Part shown: piece after piece, positions 1-6,853 of the stretch | Layout: each line of letters starts with the position of its first letter | How positions within the stretch are numbered: position 1 is the first letter of the stretch | Assembly (NCBI GenBank): GCA_946479895.1 | Contig: CAMLHT010000002.1 | Span: forward strand, 1 to 42,229 | Length of the DNA: 42,229 bases | Direction: 5' to 3' | DNA from: an uncultured Gemmatimonadota bacterium | GTDB taxonomy: Bacteria > Gemmatimonadota > Gemmatimonadetes > Gemmatimonadales > Gemmatimonadaceae | The notes under the pieces: model-generated | Database searches by the model: none | The model's input: the letters and a program-made list of their open reading frames with translations, nothing else | What the model was told of the DNA's origin: nothing | Translations under genes and position numbers: made by a program

Positions 1-30
1 GCGACATGGCGCCCTTTGTCGTTTCCGGTG

Positions 31-42
31 TATTCTCGGCCC
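31..42 (+). promoter_or_regulatory. Putative leaderless promoter -10 box
   Basis: TATTCT at 31-36 is followed by six bases and then the ATG at 43. There is no Shine-Dalgarno motif. Transcription would begin at or next to the ATG, and this is why the start at 43 is preferred over the upstream TTG at 16. No clear -35 box is seen. Confidence 0.45.
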
Positions 43-357
43 ATGGATCGAGACCTGAGGTCCGAGTACGAGCGCATCGGGGCCGAGCGCGACGAGGCGG
101 GACGCGTCGCCGATCGCGAGCGCTTCTGGTTCTTCGTGCGCCTGGCCGGGATCTGCTGGCTGTGGGTGATCGCCGGCGGAGTGATCATGGCGCAGGGGTT
201 CCACATCAACGCGACGGTCGGGCAGTTCTATTTTCCCGGCCTGATGGCGAAGGCAGAGGCCTGGCTCAAGGGAGGGCTCTTCGTCGGGACGGCGGGGCCG
301 CTCGGGACGCTCATCGTCGGCTGGCGACGGGCGAGCGCCCGCGGGTACCTCGACTGA
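43..357 (+). CDS. Small two-helix membrane protein, unknown function
   Basis: A 104-residue protein I do not recognise. The N-terminal 27 residues are strongly charged and predicted helical (Arg, Glu, Asp). A hydrophobic segment lies at about 28-50 (rich in Trp, Phe, Ile, Val) and a weaker one at about 77-94, so it is probably a small inner-membrane protein with a cytoplasmic N-terminus. ATG 43 is chosen because a TATTCT box ends six bases before it. A TTG at 16 would add nine residues but would overlap the promoter box. It ends next to, and convergent with, the lipoprotein gene on the other strand. No catalytic motif is visible. Confidence 0.6.
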   Translation: MDRDLRSEYERIGAERDEAGRVADRERFWFFVRLAGICWLWVIAGGVIMAQGFHINATVGQFYFPGLMAKAEAWLKGGLFVGTAGPLGTLIVGWRRASARGYLD

Positions 358-1284
358 TCAGTTGCCGAGCGGGCTGGGGCGCGCGTTCGAGCCCGTCGCG
401 ACGATGCGCCAGCGGCCATCGGCGTCGCGGCGCCACACGGTGAGGTATTTCGAGAATTGCTGCGCGGCAGCCCCCGTCGGGCCGCGCGAGGTCGACAGCG
501 CATCGCCGACCGTGAACCCCAGGTCCGTGGTGGCGGCGACGTAGCCGTCGCGAGGACTCCAGCTCACCGAGAGATCCCGCCGCGCCTGGAAATACTCCGT
601 CGCGGCCCGCGGCCCCACGACCAGCTCCGACGCTCCGAGCAGGACCGCGTCGTCGGACAGGGCGGACTTCGCGGCGCTCGCGATTCCGAAGACCCCGGCC
701 CGGTCGGCGAACGAGCTGTCGGCAGCCATCATCTCGTGATGAGCCTCGGCGCGAGCCGCCGGAGCCCGGGAAAGGCCTCCGGTGGTGCCCGCGCTTCCTC
801 CCCACGGCGCGGAAACCGGGGTCACCTCGGCATACGCGATGATGCGCCAGGGACCGCCGCGGGCGCGTGACCAGAAGGCGAGGTAGCGCTCGATGGAGCT
901 CGCCGATTGCTCTCCACCGCTCCGCACGGCGAAGCCGAACGTGTAGCCGGCCAGGCCGTCGCGGGACAATCCACCGCCGGCCGGCTGCAACGAGGCGACG
1001 GTGCCGAGCCGCGGCGACGCGCTCCGCAGCAGCGCGACGACGTTGTCCCCGCCGTAGACGAGAGGTGCGCCCGGAAGGAGGTAGACCGCATCCGTCGCGA
1101 TGAACGCTCGCATCGCGACGACGCCACCGAGCTTCTGTATGGAGTCGGACCTCGATCGATCGGTGGCCAGCAGCGTGTCGCGAGCCGGAGATTGCCGGGA
1201 GGCGGGCACATCCGATCGATTCCGACCGGGGATGATGCAGCCGCCGGCCAGCGCGGCGAAAACGAGGAGCCGGCCCGGTTTCAC
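358..1284 (-). CDS. Lipoprotein with two SnoaL/DUF4440-like (NTF2 fold) domains
   Basis: A 308-residue predicted lipoprotein. The first 16 residues form a lipoprotein signal ending in an AGGC lipobox (Cys16). Two similar halves follow, about 50-155 and 180-302. Each ends with a Gly-x-Trp-Arg-Ile strand (Trp146 and Trp292), the usual last strand of SnoaL/DUF4440 cone-shaped domains. That fold often binds small hydrophobic ligands, but no catalytic residues can be assigned here. The GTG start overlaps the stop of the upstream lipoprotein gene by four bases (GTGA), so the two are co-translated. Function is unknown; a periplasmic ligand-binding or scavenging role is an inference. Confidence 0.72.
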   Translation of the reverse strand: MKPGRLLVFAALAGGCIIPGRNRSDVPASRQSPARDTLLATDRSRSDSIQKLGGVVAMRAFIATDAVYLLPGAPLVYGGDNVVALLRSASPRLGTVASLQPAGGGLSRDGLAGYTFGFAVRSGGEQSASSIERYLAFWSRARGGPWRIIAYAEVTPVSAPWGGSAGTTGGLSRAPAARAEAHHEMMAADSSFADRAGVFGIASAAKSALSDDAVLLGASELVVGPRAATEYFQARRDLSVSWSPRDGYVAATTDLGFTVGDALSTSRGPTGAAAQQFSKYLTVWRRDADGRWRIVATGSNARPSPLGN

Positions 1285-1937
1285 CGCGGCGGGTCGATGA
1301 AGCCGAAGGACGATACCGCCTTCGCCGGGTCGCCGGTGATCCAGACTCGCGCTCCGTCCTGCCCCTGGAGCGGCGGCGGCGGCGCGACGATTCGCGTTCG
1401 CGAGCCGCCGGCGGTCACGATGTAGAGCACACCAGCTTCAGTGCGAAGCCTGCCGTCGATGGCAGGCTGTCCATCCACGGAACGGACGACGAAGCTCGTC
1501 GCCTCGAGCTTCCCCGGGGCGGTGCGCCCCACGACGCTGACCTCGGCGCCCGCCTGATGACCGATCATCGACGCCATCGGTCCCGTGATCTCCGTCCGCC
1601 GCCCCGCGGAAGTCACGACGACGTGCTTGTCGAAGGACGTTCCCACGACGGAGACGATGCCGCGGACCGAATCCGCGGCAGGCGTGGTAGCGACATCCGG
1701 CCGGGCCGACCGGCCGGTGTCGGAGCGCGTCGCGCGTCCGGCGGCATTCCCGCCCGACCGCCCGGGCGGCACCTGCGAATCGGGAGCCGGCGCCAGGGTC
1801 GACGGCACCGCGGGCTGGCCGGCAACGACCGGAGCGTCGGGGCGCGCGGAGTCGGCGAGTCGCACGCTGTCCGAGGCGGCGCCGCCGCGCGCGCACGCGG
1901 CCGCCAGGGCGCCTCCGAGGATTGCGATTTTTCTCAT
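1281..1937 (-). CDS. Proline/alanine-rich lipoprotein with C-terminal beta domain, unknown function
   Basis: A 218-residue predicted lipoprotein. The signal sequence ends in LAAAC (Cys15) and is followed by about 75 residues of low-complexity Ala/Pro/Ser/Gly/Asp linker. The C-terminal part (about 92-218) is rich in short beta strands with Val-Val-Gly and Ile-Thr-Gly turns and could be an OB-like or DUF5666-like fold; I cannot place it in a family. The ATG at 1937 has a good AGGAG ribosome site seven bases upstream. The open frame continues far upstream, but without signal sequence or coding character. It is the first gene of a two-gene lipoprotein operon and is divergent from the outer-membrane receptor gene. 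Confidence 0.68.
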   Translation of the reverse strand: MRKIAILGGALAAACARGGAASDSVRLADSARPDAPVVAGQPAVPSTLAPAPDSQVPPGRSGGNAAGRATRSDTGRSARPDVATTPAADSVRGIVSVVGTSFDKHVVVTSAGRRTEITGPMASMIGHQAGAEVSVVGRTAPGKLEATSFVVRSVDGQPAIDGRLRTEAGVLYIVTAGGSRTRIVAPPPPLQGQDGARVWITGDPAKAVSSFGFIDPPR

Positions 1938-1996
1938 CAGTGTCTCCTGAAGCATCGCCGCCGGACTCTGCGGCATTGTGATCGCTGCCGGACGCC

Positions 1997-2024
1997 TTGT
2001 CAACTCGAATGCGCGGACTAGCTT
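1997..2024 (+). promoter_or_regulatory. Promoter of the TonB-receptor-like gene (TTGTCA-16-TAGCTT), leaderless type
   Basis: TTGTCA at 1997-2002 and TAGCTT at 2019-2024 are separated by 16 bases. The ATG at 2032 begins seven bases after the -10 box, so the mRNA probably starts at or beside the start codon. No Shine-Dalgarno motif precedes the gene. Confidence 0.55.
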
Positions 2025-2031
2025 GGCGGCG

Positions 2032-3849
2032 ATGAGGCACACCGTTCTCGGCGCGACCCTGCTCGGCCTCCTGCTCTCCACTACCCCGATCGGCGCGCAG
2101 CGTTCGAGCAGGCGGGTGGTGGACGCGGCGGGAATTGCCGCCGCCGGCTGGCACCATCTCGGCGACATCGTCGACGCCCTTCCCACGGGCAGCGTCGCCA
2201 CGACCGACGGTTTCAATCACCAGCTCACCGGCTCGCGAGTCGGCTTCGTCGAGGCGGGCGCCACGAATGCACGCTGGATGGTCCGGCTCGACGGTCAGGT
2301 GATGCCGGTCAACATCGAGGGCCTGTGGATCCTCGACGCGATTCCCGTGGCCATCACGCAGATCGACAGCGTCGTGATCACCGAAGGGCCGCGCCTCGTG
2401 GACGGCCGCCAGGCGGTGCTCGGCACGATCGACCTCTTCACGCGCGTGCCGCCGCGAGGACCCTCGATCGTCGCGGACTACCAGCATGGCGACGAAAGCG
2501 GCGATCCCGGCCCTTACCGCTATACCGCGCGCGCGACGACCAACGTGGAGAAGCTCGGGCCATTCACGAGCGGCGCGCTGGCGGTCGCGTCCCCGCGAGC
2601 GTCGCTGGATCTCGCGGCGCGATACTCGAGCCTCAACATCACCGACCAGCGAATCGTCAACCGCCTGCCCGGAGTGTTCGGCAGGCTTCAGTCGGACGTG
2701 AACGCCTCGGGCGGATCGGGGGTGCTCACCGGCCATTTCGCTGGCGGGGATCATTACCTGGTCGCCGGCCGCGGACGATTCACGGGCCTCGCGTACCTGC
2801 CGGCGCCGGACGCTGACCGCTCGACACGCGTGATCACTTCTCACGTCGGGATCACTGGCAGCGCGCGCGTCGAGCGAGTGGCGCTCCGCTACGGCCTGGC
2901 GGGCAGCCAGCTCGACGTGGACTCGCTCGGCGACGTGCTTCCATTCGCGCTCCAGCAGGAGCGCATGTTCGGCGACGCATTCCTCGAGGCCGGCTCGCCG
3001 CAGGGTCCGCTGCGCGTGGGCCTGGGGCTGAATACCGGCCGGCAGAAGACCGGCTCCGGTGACACGACCACGACGAGGCAGCGTCACGCCGAGCGTGCGT
3101 GGGCGACGTACACCGGGCGGCATGGGGACGCCAACATCGGGATCGAGCGTTCGCTGGGCGGGATCGGGGCGTCGGTTGCGCTCCGGCAGGCGCGCGCGCT
3201 CGCCGATTCCCAGGAACTTGCCCTGTCGCTCGTGGCGTTCAACACCTGGCGAGACGGTGGAGACGTGTGGATGGATGGCTTCCGCTCGCCCCTGACGCAC
3301 GAGGGATCTTCCGGCGCCATCGACGCGCGCGTCGAGCTTTCGACGCGATCTTTGACGGGCTTCGTTCCCACCTGGTACCTGCGCGGCTTCGCATTTCCGG
3401 GGCTCGGAGACAACGCGTCGAACGCGGCAATCGCCGGCGGCGTGCTGGCGACGGCGAACCGCGGCCGGTCGTCACTGCGGCTGCGCGCCGAGGTCTCCGA
3501 GCAGGTCGGCAACGCCGGCCCCGACGACGGGACGACGCCGGGCGGCTTCCTGGAAGCGTTCGCATCGGCCGTGACGCCCGGCCACTTTCGAGTGGCGGTC
3601 TCGGGGCGGTACGCGCCGCGGACGCTGTGGCCGCAGCTCGAGCCGGGAGCGATGATCTACGACCCGGAAGTCCGGCGCGTCGATCTCTCGGTGAACAAGT
3701 GGATGTGGCACGAGCGCGTTCGCGCGCAGCTCGTCGTCCGCAACGCGTTCAACCAGCCGGAGATCACACATCCGCTCGGCGCGCAATGGAACCTCCGAAC
3801 GCACCTCGCCGTGACGATCGCGCTGCCGTCGGTCGGAGGTGACCGATGA
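2032..3849 (+). CDS. TonB-dependent-receptor-like outer-membrane beta-barrel protein
   Basis: A 605-residue secreted protein. A signal peptide ends at about Ala22, with Gln23 as the new N-terminus. A plug-like domain follows (about 30-155) with the typical run 'DGQVMPVN...' and then 'IDSVVITEGP' leading to 'GTIDLFTR', as in TonB-dependent receptor plugs. The remaining 450 residues alternate hydrophobic and polar residues with Arg/Asp/Gly turns, as expected for a large beta barrel. I see no convincing TonB box, no carboxypeptidase-like repeat, and the C-terminus does not end in an aromatic residue. A canonical energised receptor is therefore uncertain. The ligand is unknown. The next gene overlaps by four bases (ATGA), and its product is probably a partner. 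Confidence 0.75.
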   Translation: MRHTVLGATLLGLLLSTTPIGAQRSSRRVVDAAGIAAAGWHHLGDIVDALPTGSVATTDGFNHQLTGSRVGFVEAGATNARWMVRLDGQVMPVNIEGLWILDAIPVAITQIDSVVITEGPRLVDGRQAVLGTIDLFTRVPPRGPSIVADYQHGDESGDPGPYRYTARATTNVEKLGPFTSGALAVASPRASLDLAARYSSLNITDQRIVNRLPGVFGRLQSDVNASGGSGVLTGHFAGGDHYLVAGRGRFTGLAYLPAPDADRSTRVITSHVGITGSARVERVALRYGLAGSQLDVDSLGDVLPFALQQERMFGDAFLEAGSPQGPLRVGLGLNTGRQKTGSGDTTTTRQRHAERAWATYTGRHGDANIGIERSLGGIGASVALRQARALADSQELALSLVAFNTWRDGGDVWMDGFRSPLTHEGSSGAIDARVELSTRSLTGFVPTWYLRGFAFPGLGDNASNAAIAGGVLATANRGRSSLRLRAEVSEQVGNAGPDDGTTPGGFLEAFASAVTPGHFRVAVSGRYAPRTLWPQLEPGAMIYDPEVRRVDLSVNKWMWHERVRAQLVVRNAFNQPEITHPLGAQWNLRTHLAVTIALPSVGGDR

Positions 3850-4409
3850 AGATGCTGACGGTGATGATGGTCGCGGCCTGTGCGACAGCCAACGCCCAGG
3901 ACACTTCGTTCTCGCGGCTGACGCTTCGCGGCTCGGTGTTCAGGAACCCGGTCTCCGGCCACATCGCGAGCGACTGGAGCGCGAAGACGGGAGCGCAGCT
4001 CGCCGCGGCGACGAACGTCGGTCGCGGCGGGCTCGAGCTGGCCGTCGGGCACATCGGCTACCGGCCGACGACGGGCAAGCCGCCATTCACCGGAACGATG
4101 TTCACGCTCGCGTGGACGACGCCGGAGCTGATCGTGTCGCGGATGGCGCTGAGCGGCGGCGTCCGGCTCACCGATCTCCGGATGGATTTCGACGATCCGT
4201 CGCTGGTCGGCGGCCTGCGCACGGAAGAGGAGGTCATGACCGGCGTGCTCGGCCGCGCGCGCATTCCCCTCGGCCGCGGATTCGCCGCGTTCGTCGACGG
4301 ATCATGGGATCTCCTCATGCTCTCGACGAAGACACCGATGATCTTCGTGCATGCCGGCGTCGAGCGGACGATGCGAATGCCGGGATTTCTCCAGGGCATC
4401 CTTCGCTGA
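3846..4409 (+). CDS. Small outer-membrane beta-barrel-like protein, partner of the upstream receptor
   Basis: A 187-residue secreted protein. A short signal peptide ends in ANA, giving Gln18 at the mature N-terminus. The mature part has alternating beta segments with glycine turns and aromatic girdle positions, fitting a small eight- to ten-strand barrel. I do not recognise a family. It overlaps the receptor-like gene by four bases, so it is translationally coupled and probably works with it at the outer membrane. A strong hairpin follows the stop codon. Confidence 0.62.
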   Translation: MKMLTVMMVAACATANAQDTSFSRLTLRGSVFRNPVSGHIASDWSAKTGAQLAAATNVGRGGLELAVGHIGYRPTTGKPPFTGTMFTLAWTTPELIVSRMALSGGVRLTDLRMDFDDPSLVGGLRTEEEVMTGVLGRARIPLGRGFAAFVDGSWDLLMLSTKTPMIFVHAGVERTMRMPGFLQGILR

Positions 4410-4415
4410 AACGAC

Positions 4416-4444
4416 CGAGGCCCTCGCGCACGGCGAGGGCCTCG
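4416..4444. terminator. Hairpin between convergent genes (likely bidirectional terminator)
   Basis: A perfect 11-bp stem (4416-4426 with 4434-4444) closes a seven-base loop directly after the outer-membrane gene's stop and just before the stop of the convergent cytochrome gene. No long T-run follows on either strand, so intrinsic termination is likely but not certain. Confidence 0.55.
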
Positions 4445-4469
4445 ATCGATCGATTCAACCAGGGGTTGC

Positions 4470-4916
4470 TCAGTGCGGATGGCTGGCCGACCAGACGTAG
4501 GCGGCGATTGAAGCGACCTGCGCGTCGGTGAGCTGGGCCCCGCCCTTCGGACGCATCGGGAAGGAGTAGTTGCCCTTGATGTTCGCGGCCGGCACTCCGT
4601 CGGTGATGATCTTCACGATCGCCGGGTAGGAGCCGTCGATCTGCACCCAGACCGAGTCGGTCAGGTTGGGGCCGCGCGTCCCTCCCTTCGCGTCGAGCCC
4701 GTGACAGCGCGAGCAGTTGTTGGCCTGCGTCTCGTACAGCGTCTTCCCTTCGGCAATGCTCGCGGCGGTGACGCCGGCCGGCATCGCCGGGGCGCGGTTG
4801 GCCGCGGCAGGCGTGGCGGTCGTACCCGGTGACCCGACGGTCGTACCGGGCTTGCACCCGGCAAGGGCGGCAACGACGGCGGTCGCGAAGGCGAAACGAA
4901 CGGTCCTCGAGGTCAT
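4470..4916 (-). CDS. Class I cytochrome c lipoprotein
   Basis: A 148-residue monohaem cytochrome c anchored as a lipoprotein. The signal ends in LAGC (Cys21), followed by a Thr/Pro/Ala linker to about residue 50. The haem site is CSRCH at 68-72, with Met121 (in a Phe-Pro-Met run) as probable sixth ligand. The size and the GPNL motif after the haem site fit small electron-carrier cytochromes of the CccA/cytochrome c551 type. It would sit on the periplasmic face and pass electrons between a reductase and an oxidase. No oxidase genes are adjacent. The start codon has no strong ribosome site. Confidence 0.85.
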   Translation of the reverse strand: MTSRTVRFAFATAVVAALAGCKPGTTVGSPGTTATPAAANRAPAMPAGVTAASIAEGKTLYETQANNCSRCHGLDAKGGTRGPNLTDSVWVQIDGSYPAIVKIITDGVPAANIKGNYSFPMRPKGGAQLTDAQVASIAAYVWSASHPH

Positions 4917-5058
4917 GTCAGCTCGCTGATGGGGGACGAGTGAAGAATCCTGGTCATGAAATCCGGCCTGGGCTGCCCGGTTCCACGACTTCCGGAAGGA
5001 ATATCGCGCTGACGTGGCGATTTGTTGAGATGACGGCCGGAGCGAAGATCACGAGGCC

Positions 5059-5284
5059 AAACGGGGTCGATCCGGAGCGCGCAGCGCGGAGGAAGACCGC
5101 CGGGAGGGAAACGAGAAAGGCAGACCTCGAGGCCAAACGGGGTCGATCCGGAGCGCGCAGCGGCAAGGAAGACCGCCTGGAGGGGAAACGAGAAAGGCAG
5201 GCCTCGGTGCACGGCAGGAAACGGGGTCGATCCGGAGCGCGCAGCGCGGAGGAAGACCGCCGGGAGGGGAAACGAGAAAGGCAG
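5059..5284. repeat. Three-copy 65-66-bp degenerate tandem repeat behind tRNA-Gln
   Basis: Copies lie at 5059-5123, 5135-5200 and 5219-5284, separated by 11 and 18 bases. Each starts AAACGGGGTCGATCC and ends GAAACGAGAAAGGCAG. The middle copy differs at two short patches. The end of the third copy is one arm of the tRNA-Gln terminator hairpin, so each unit carries half of that terminator. The interval 4917-5309 holds nothing else I can call a gene. Confidence 0.85.
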
Positions 5285-5304
5285 GCCCATTCGGGCCTGC
5301 CTTT
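5277..5304 (-). terminator. Intrinsic-type terminator of tRNA-Gln
   Basis: A perfect 12-bp stem (5277-5288 with 5293-5304) has a four-base loop and lies five bases downstream of the tRNA-Gln 3' end on the minus strand. The stem ends in three T residues, and another short T-run follows after three bases. Confidence 0.75.
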
Positions 5305-5309
5305 CGAAG

Positions 5310-5382
5310 TTGCCCCTCCAGGGGTCGAACCTGGACTCTCCTGATCCAGAGTCAGGCGTGTTGCCAGTTACACCAAGGGGCA
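5310..5382 (-). tRNA. tRNA-Gln, anticodon CTG
   Basis: On the minus strand a 73-base cloverleaf is visible. It has a seven-bp acceptor stem (TGCCCCT with AGGGGCA), an anticodon stem CCTGA/TCAGG with loop CTCTGGA giving anticodon CTG, and a T arm with GTTCGAC in the loop. CCA is not encoded. It reads CAG codons, common in this GC-rich sequence. A clear promoter lies upstream and a hairpin terminator downstream, so it is a single-gene transcript. Confidence 0.93.
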
Positions 5383-5415
5383 GTCGTCCCGCGTGCAAGC
5401 ACACGAGAGCCTTTG

Positions 5416-5444
5416 AAAATAGGGTTCCGCGACTCACCTTTCAA
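5416..5444 (-). promoter_or_regulatory. Promoter of tRNA-Gln (TTGAAA-17-TATTTT)
   Basis: Read on the minus strand, TTGAAA (5444-5439) and TATTTT (5421-5416) are 17 bases apart, close to the housekeeping sigma consensus. Transcription would start near 5409, giving a leader of roughly 27 bases before the tRNA. Confidence 0.65.
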
Positions 5445-5450
5445 CCCTGC

Positions 5451-6806
5451 ATGAGGTTAAATCGTGAAGCCGGTCCGCCGGCGCAAATTCAGCGGCGAAC
5501 GGCGTTTGCGACCGGACTCGAGCAATCGATTCGCCTGGCCCGCAAGGCCGGCTGGCCGGCGGTGCTGCTGCTGGCGGCCGCCTGCTCCGAGACCATCCGC
5601 TCGGTCAGCGACGGGCCGAAGGACCGGGCGACCAAGGTCGAGGAAGTCTCCGATGCCATCGCCGCCCGGTTCACGAATCCGGAGCGGTCCGGGCGTTTCG
5701 AGTCCACCCGGCGCCGACTGGTATCGGGCGCGCTCCATCCCTCCCGCGTATTCCCGGACACCTCCCTCTGGACGACCACGGCGAGCACCACGACCCGCTC
5801 GCTGTGGGCGCACGGCTCGCTCACGGAGCGCGGCTACCGTTTCGACGTCGGCGAGCGAGGCCGGCTGGCCGACCTCGCGGACACGAGGCACGTCATCACG
5901 CTGCGCCGCACCGGCGACGGCGAATACCAGTGGGCCACCGGTGTCGACTTCGCGATCGGCTCGATGACGGCCAGGGATGCGGCGGCGATGATGCAGACAC
6001 TGCTCACGGCCGGTCACGACCACGAGGCGGCAACGCTCCGTCTCGGGGCGCGGTCGGCGTTCCCGCGGACGGCGGCAGTGATGTCGAAGCTGTTCGCGAT
6101 CGACTCCCTGACCCTCAAGCCGGGGCCGGCCGGCACGACGGTCGTGAACATGGTCGTGGGATTCCGCACGGAAAACCTCGCCCGCACCGCGCCGCACTTC
6201 GCGGCGTACGTCGCGAAGTACGTCGAGAACTCGCGCTACCGTTTTCTCGTGACCGACAGGACGGGAGTGCCGTACTTCGAGGCCGTGGGAACGAAGCGCA
6301 GGCTGAACATCAGCTATCGCACGCGCGCCGATGGACTGGTCAGCGCGCTCGGCCCGCCGCGGGCGATGCCGGATTCGCTGCGGCTGACGTCCGACCTCAC
6401 GATGCGCGTGAAGATGTTCGACGTTGGCTGGCGCAACCTCGTCACGGATTTCACGATCAGCCGCACGGAGCGGTCGCGCTCGTGGCTGTTCGTCGCCCGC
6501 ACCGAGCCGGAGTGGGACCTGCCGCTGGTGACGGCTCGGCTCATCCGCACACCGCTCCGCCACCCGTTCCAGGGCGCCGGATCCTCCTTCGAGATGGCCG
6601 TCATCGATAGCGCGGGATCCCAGACAATTCTCGCCCGGCGAGCGCGGCTCGAGGTGAAGGAGAGCGCCATCCTGCGCTTCCTGAGCAGCCTCGTCTCGCG
6701 GGTCTTCGAAGACCTCGACGCGTCGGTCGAGCGGGAGGAGGCGGCGTTCGTGCGCGAGCTGATGGGCGCGTTCCAGCAGGACGCGAGAGCCCTTCGCCTG
6801 CGCTGA
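5451..6806 (+). CDS. Large lipoprotein of unknown function
   Basis: A 451-residue protein I do not recognise. A hydrophobic stretch at about 36-44 ends in LAAAC (Cys45), a good lipobox. The N-terminal extension before it is unusually long for a lipoprotein signal, so the true start may lie downstream of the ATG at 5451; no in-frame ATG lies closer to the lipobox. The mature part has mixed alpha/beta character: an N-terminal half with many Thr/Ser/Arg, and a C-terminal amphipathic helix (about 410-445) rich in Glu/Arg/Leu. No known motif is visible. It is likely attached to the periplasmic side of a membrane. The next plus-strand gene follows after 47 bases but has its own -10 box. Confidence 0.6.
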   Translation: MRLNREAGPPAQIQRRTAFATGLEQSIRLARKAGWPAVLLLAAACSETIRSVSDGPKDRATKVEEVSDAIAARFTNPERSGRFESTRRRLVSGALHPSRVFPDTSLWTTTASTTTRSLWAHGSLTERGYRFDVGERGRLADLADTRHVITLRRTGDGEYQWATGVDFAIGSMTARDAAAMMQTLLTAGHDHEAATLRLGARSAFPRTAAVMSKLFAIDSLTLKPGPAGTTVVNMVVGFRTENLARTAPHFAAYVAKYVENSRYRFLVTDRTGVPYFEAVGTKRRLNISYRTRADGLVSALGPPRAMPDSLRLTSDLTMRVKMFDVGWRNLVTDFTISRTERSRSWLFVARTEPEWDLPLVTARLIRTPLRHPFQGAGSSFEMAVIDSAGSQTILARRARLEVKESAILRFLSSLVSRVFEDLDASVEREEAAFVRELMGAFQQDARALRLR

Positions 6807-6843
6807 CCGGTCCGGGACCTCAGCAACACGCCGGTCCGGCTCG

Positions 6844-6849
6844 TATACT
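6844..6849 (+). promoter_or_regulatory. -10 box TATACT, leaderless type
   Basis: TATACT ends four bases before the ATG at 6854 and seven before the second in-frame ATG at 6857. No Shine-Dalgarno motif is present. The spacing at other genes here suggests 6857 may be the real first codon. Confidence 0.5.
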
Positions 6850-6853
6850 CCGA

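Noticed and set aside
1438..3300. 620-residue minus-strand open frame
   Set aside because: It is antisense to the receptor-like gene and to the lipoprotein in another frame; Arg/Gly/Ala-rich without any domain, as usual for shadows in GC-rich DNA.
4913..5437. 174-residue minus-strand open frame with repeated FPL/RSGSTPF peptides
   Set aside because: It is a translation of the DNA repeat, runs through the tRNA-Gln gene and its terminator, and has no ribosome site or coding character.
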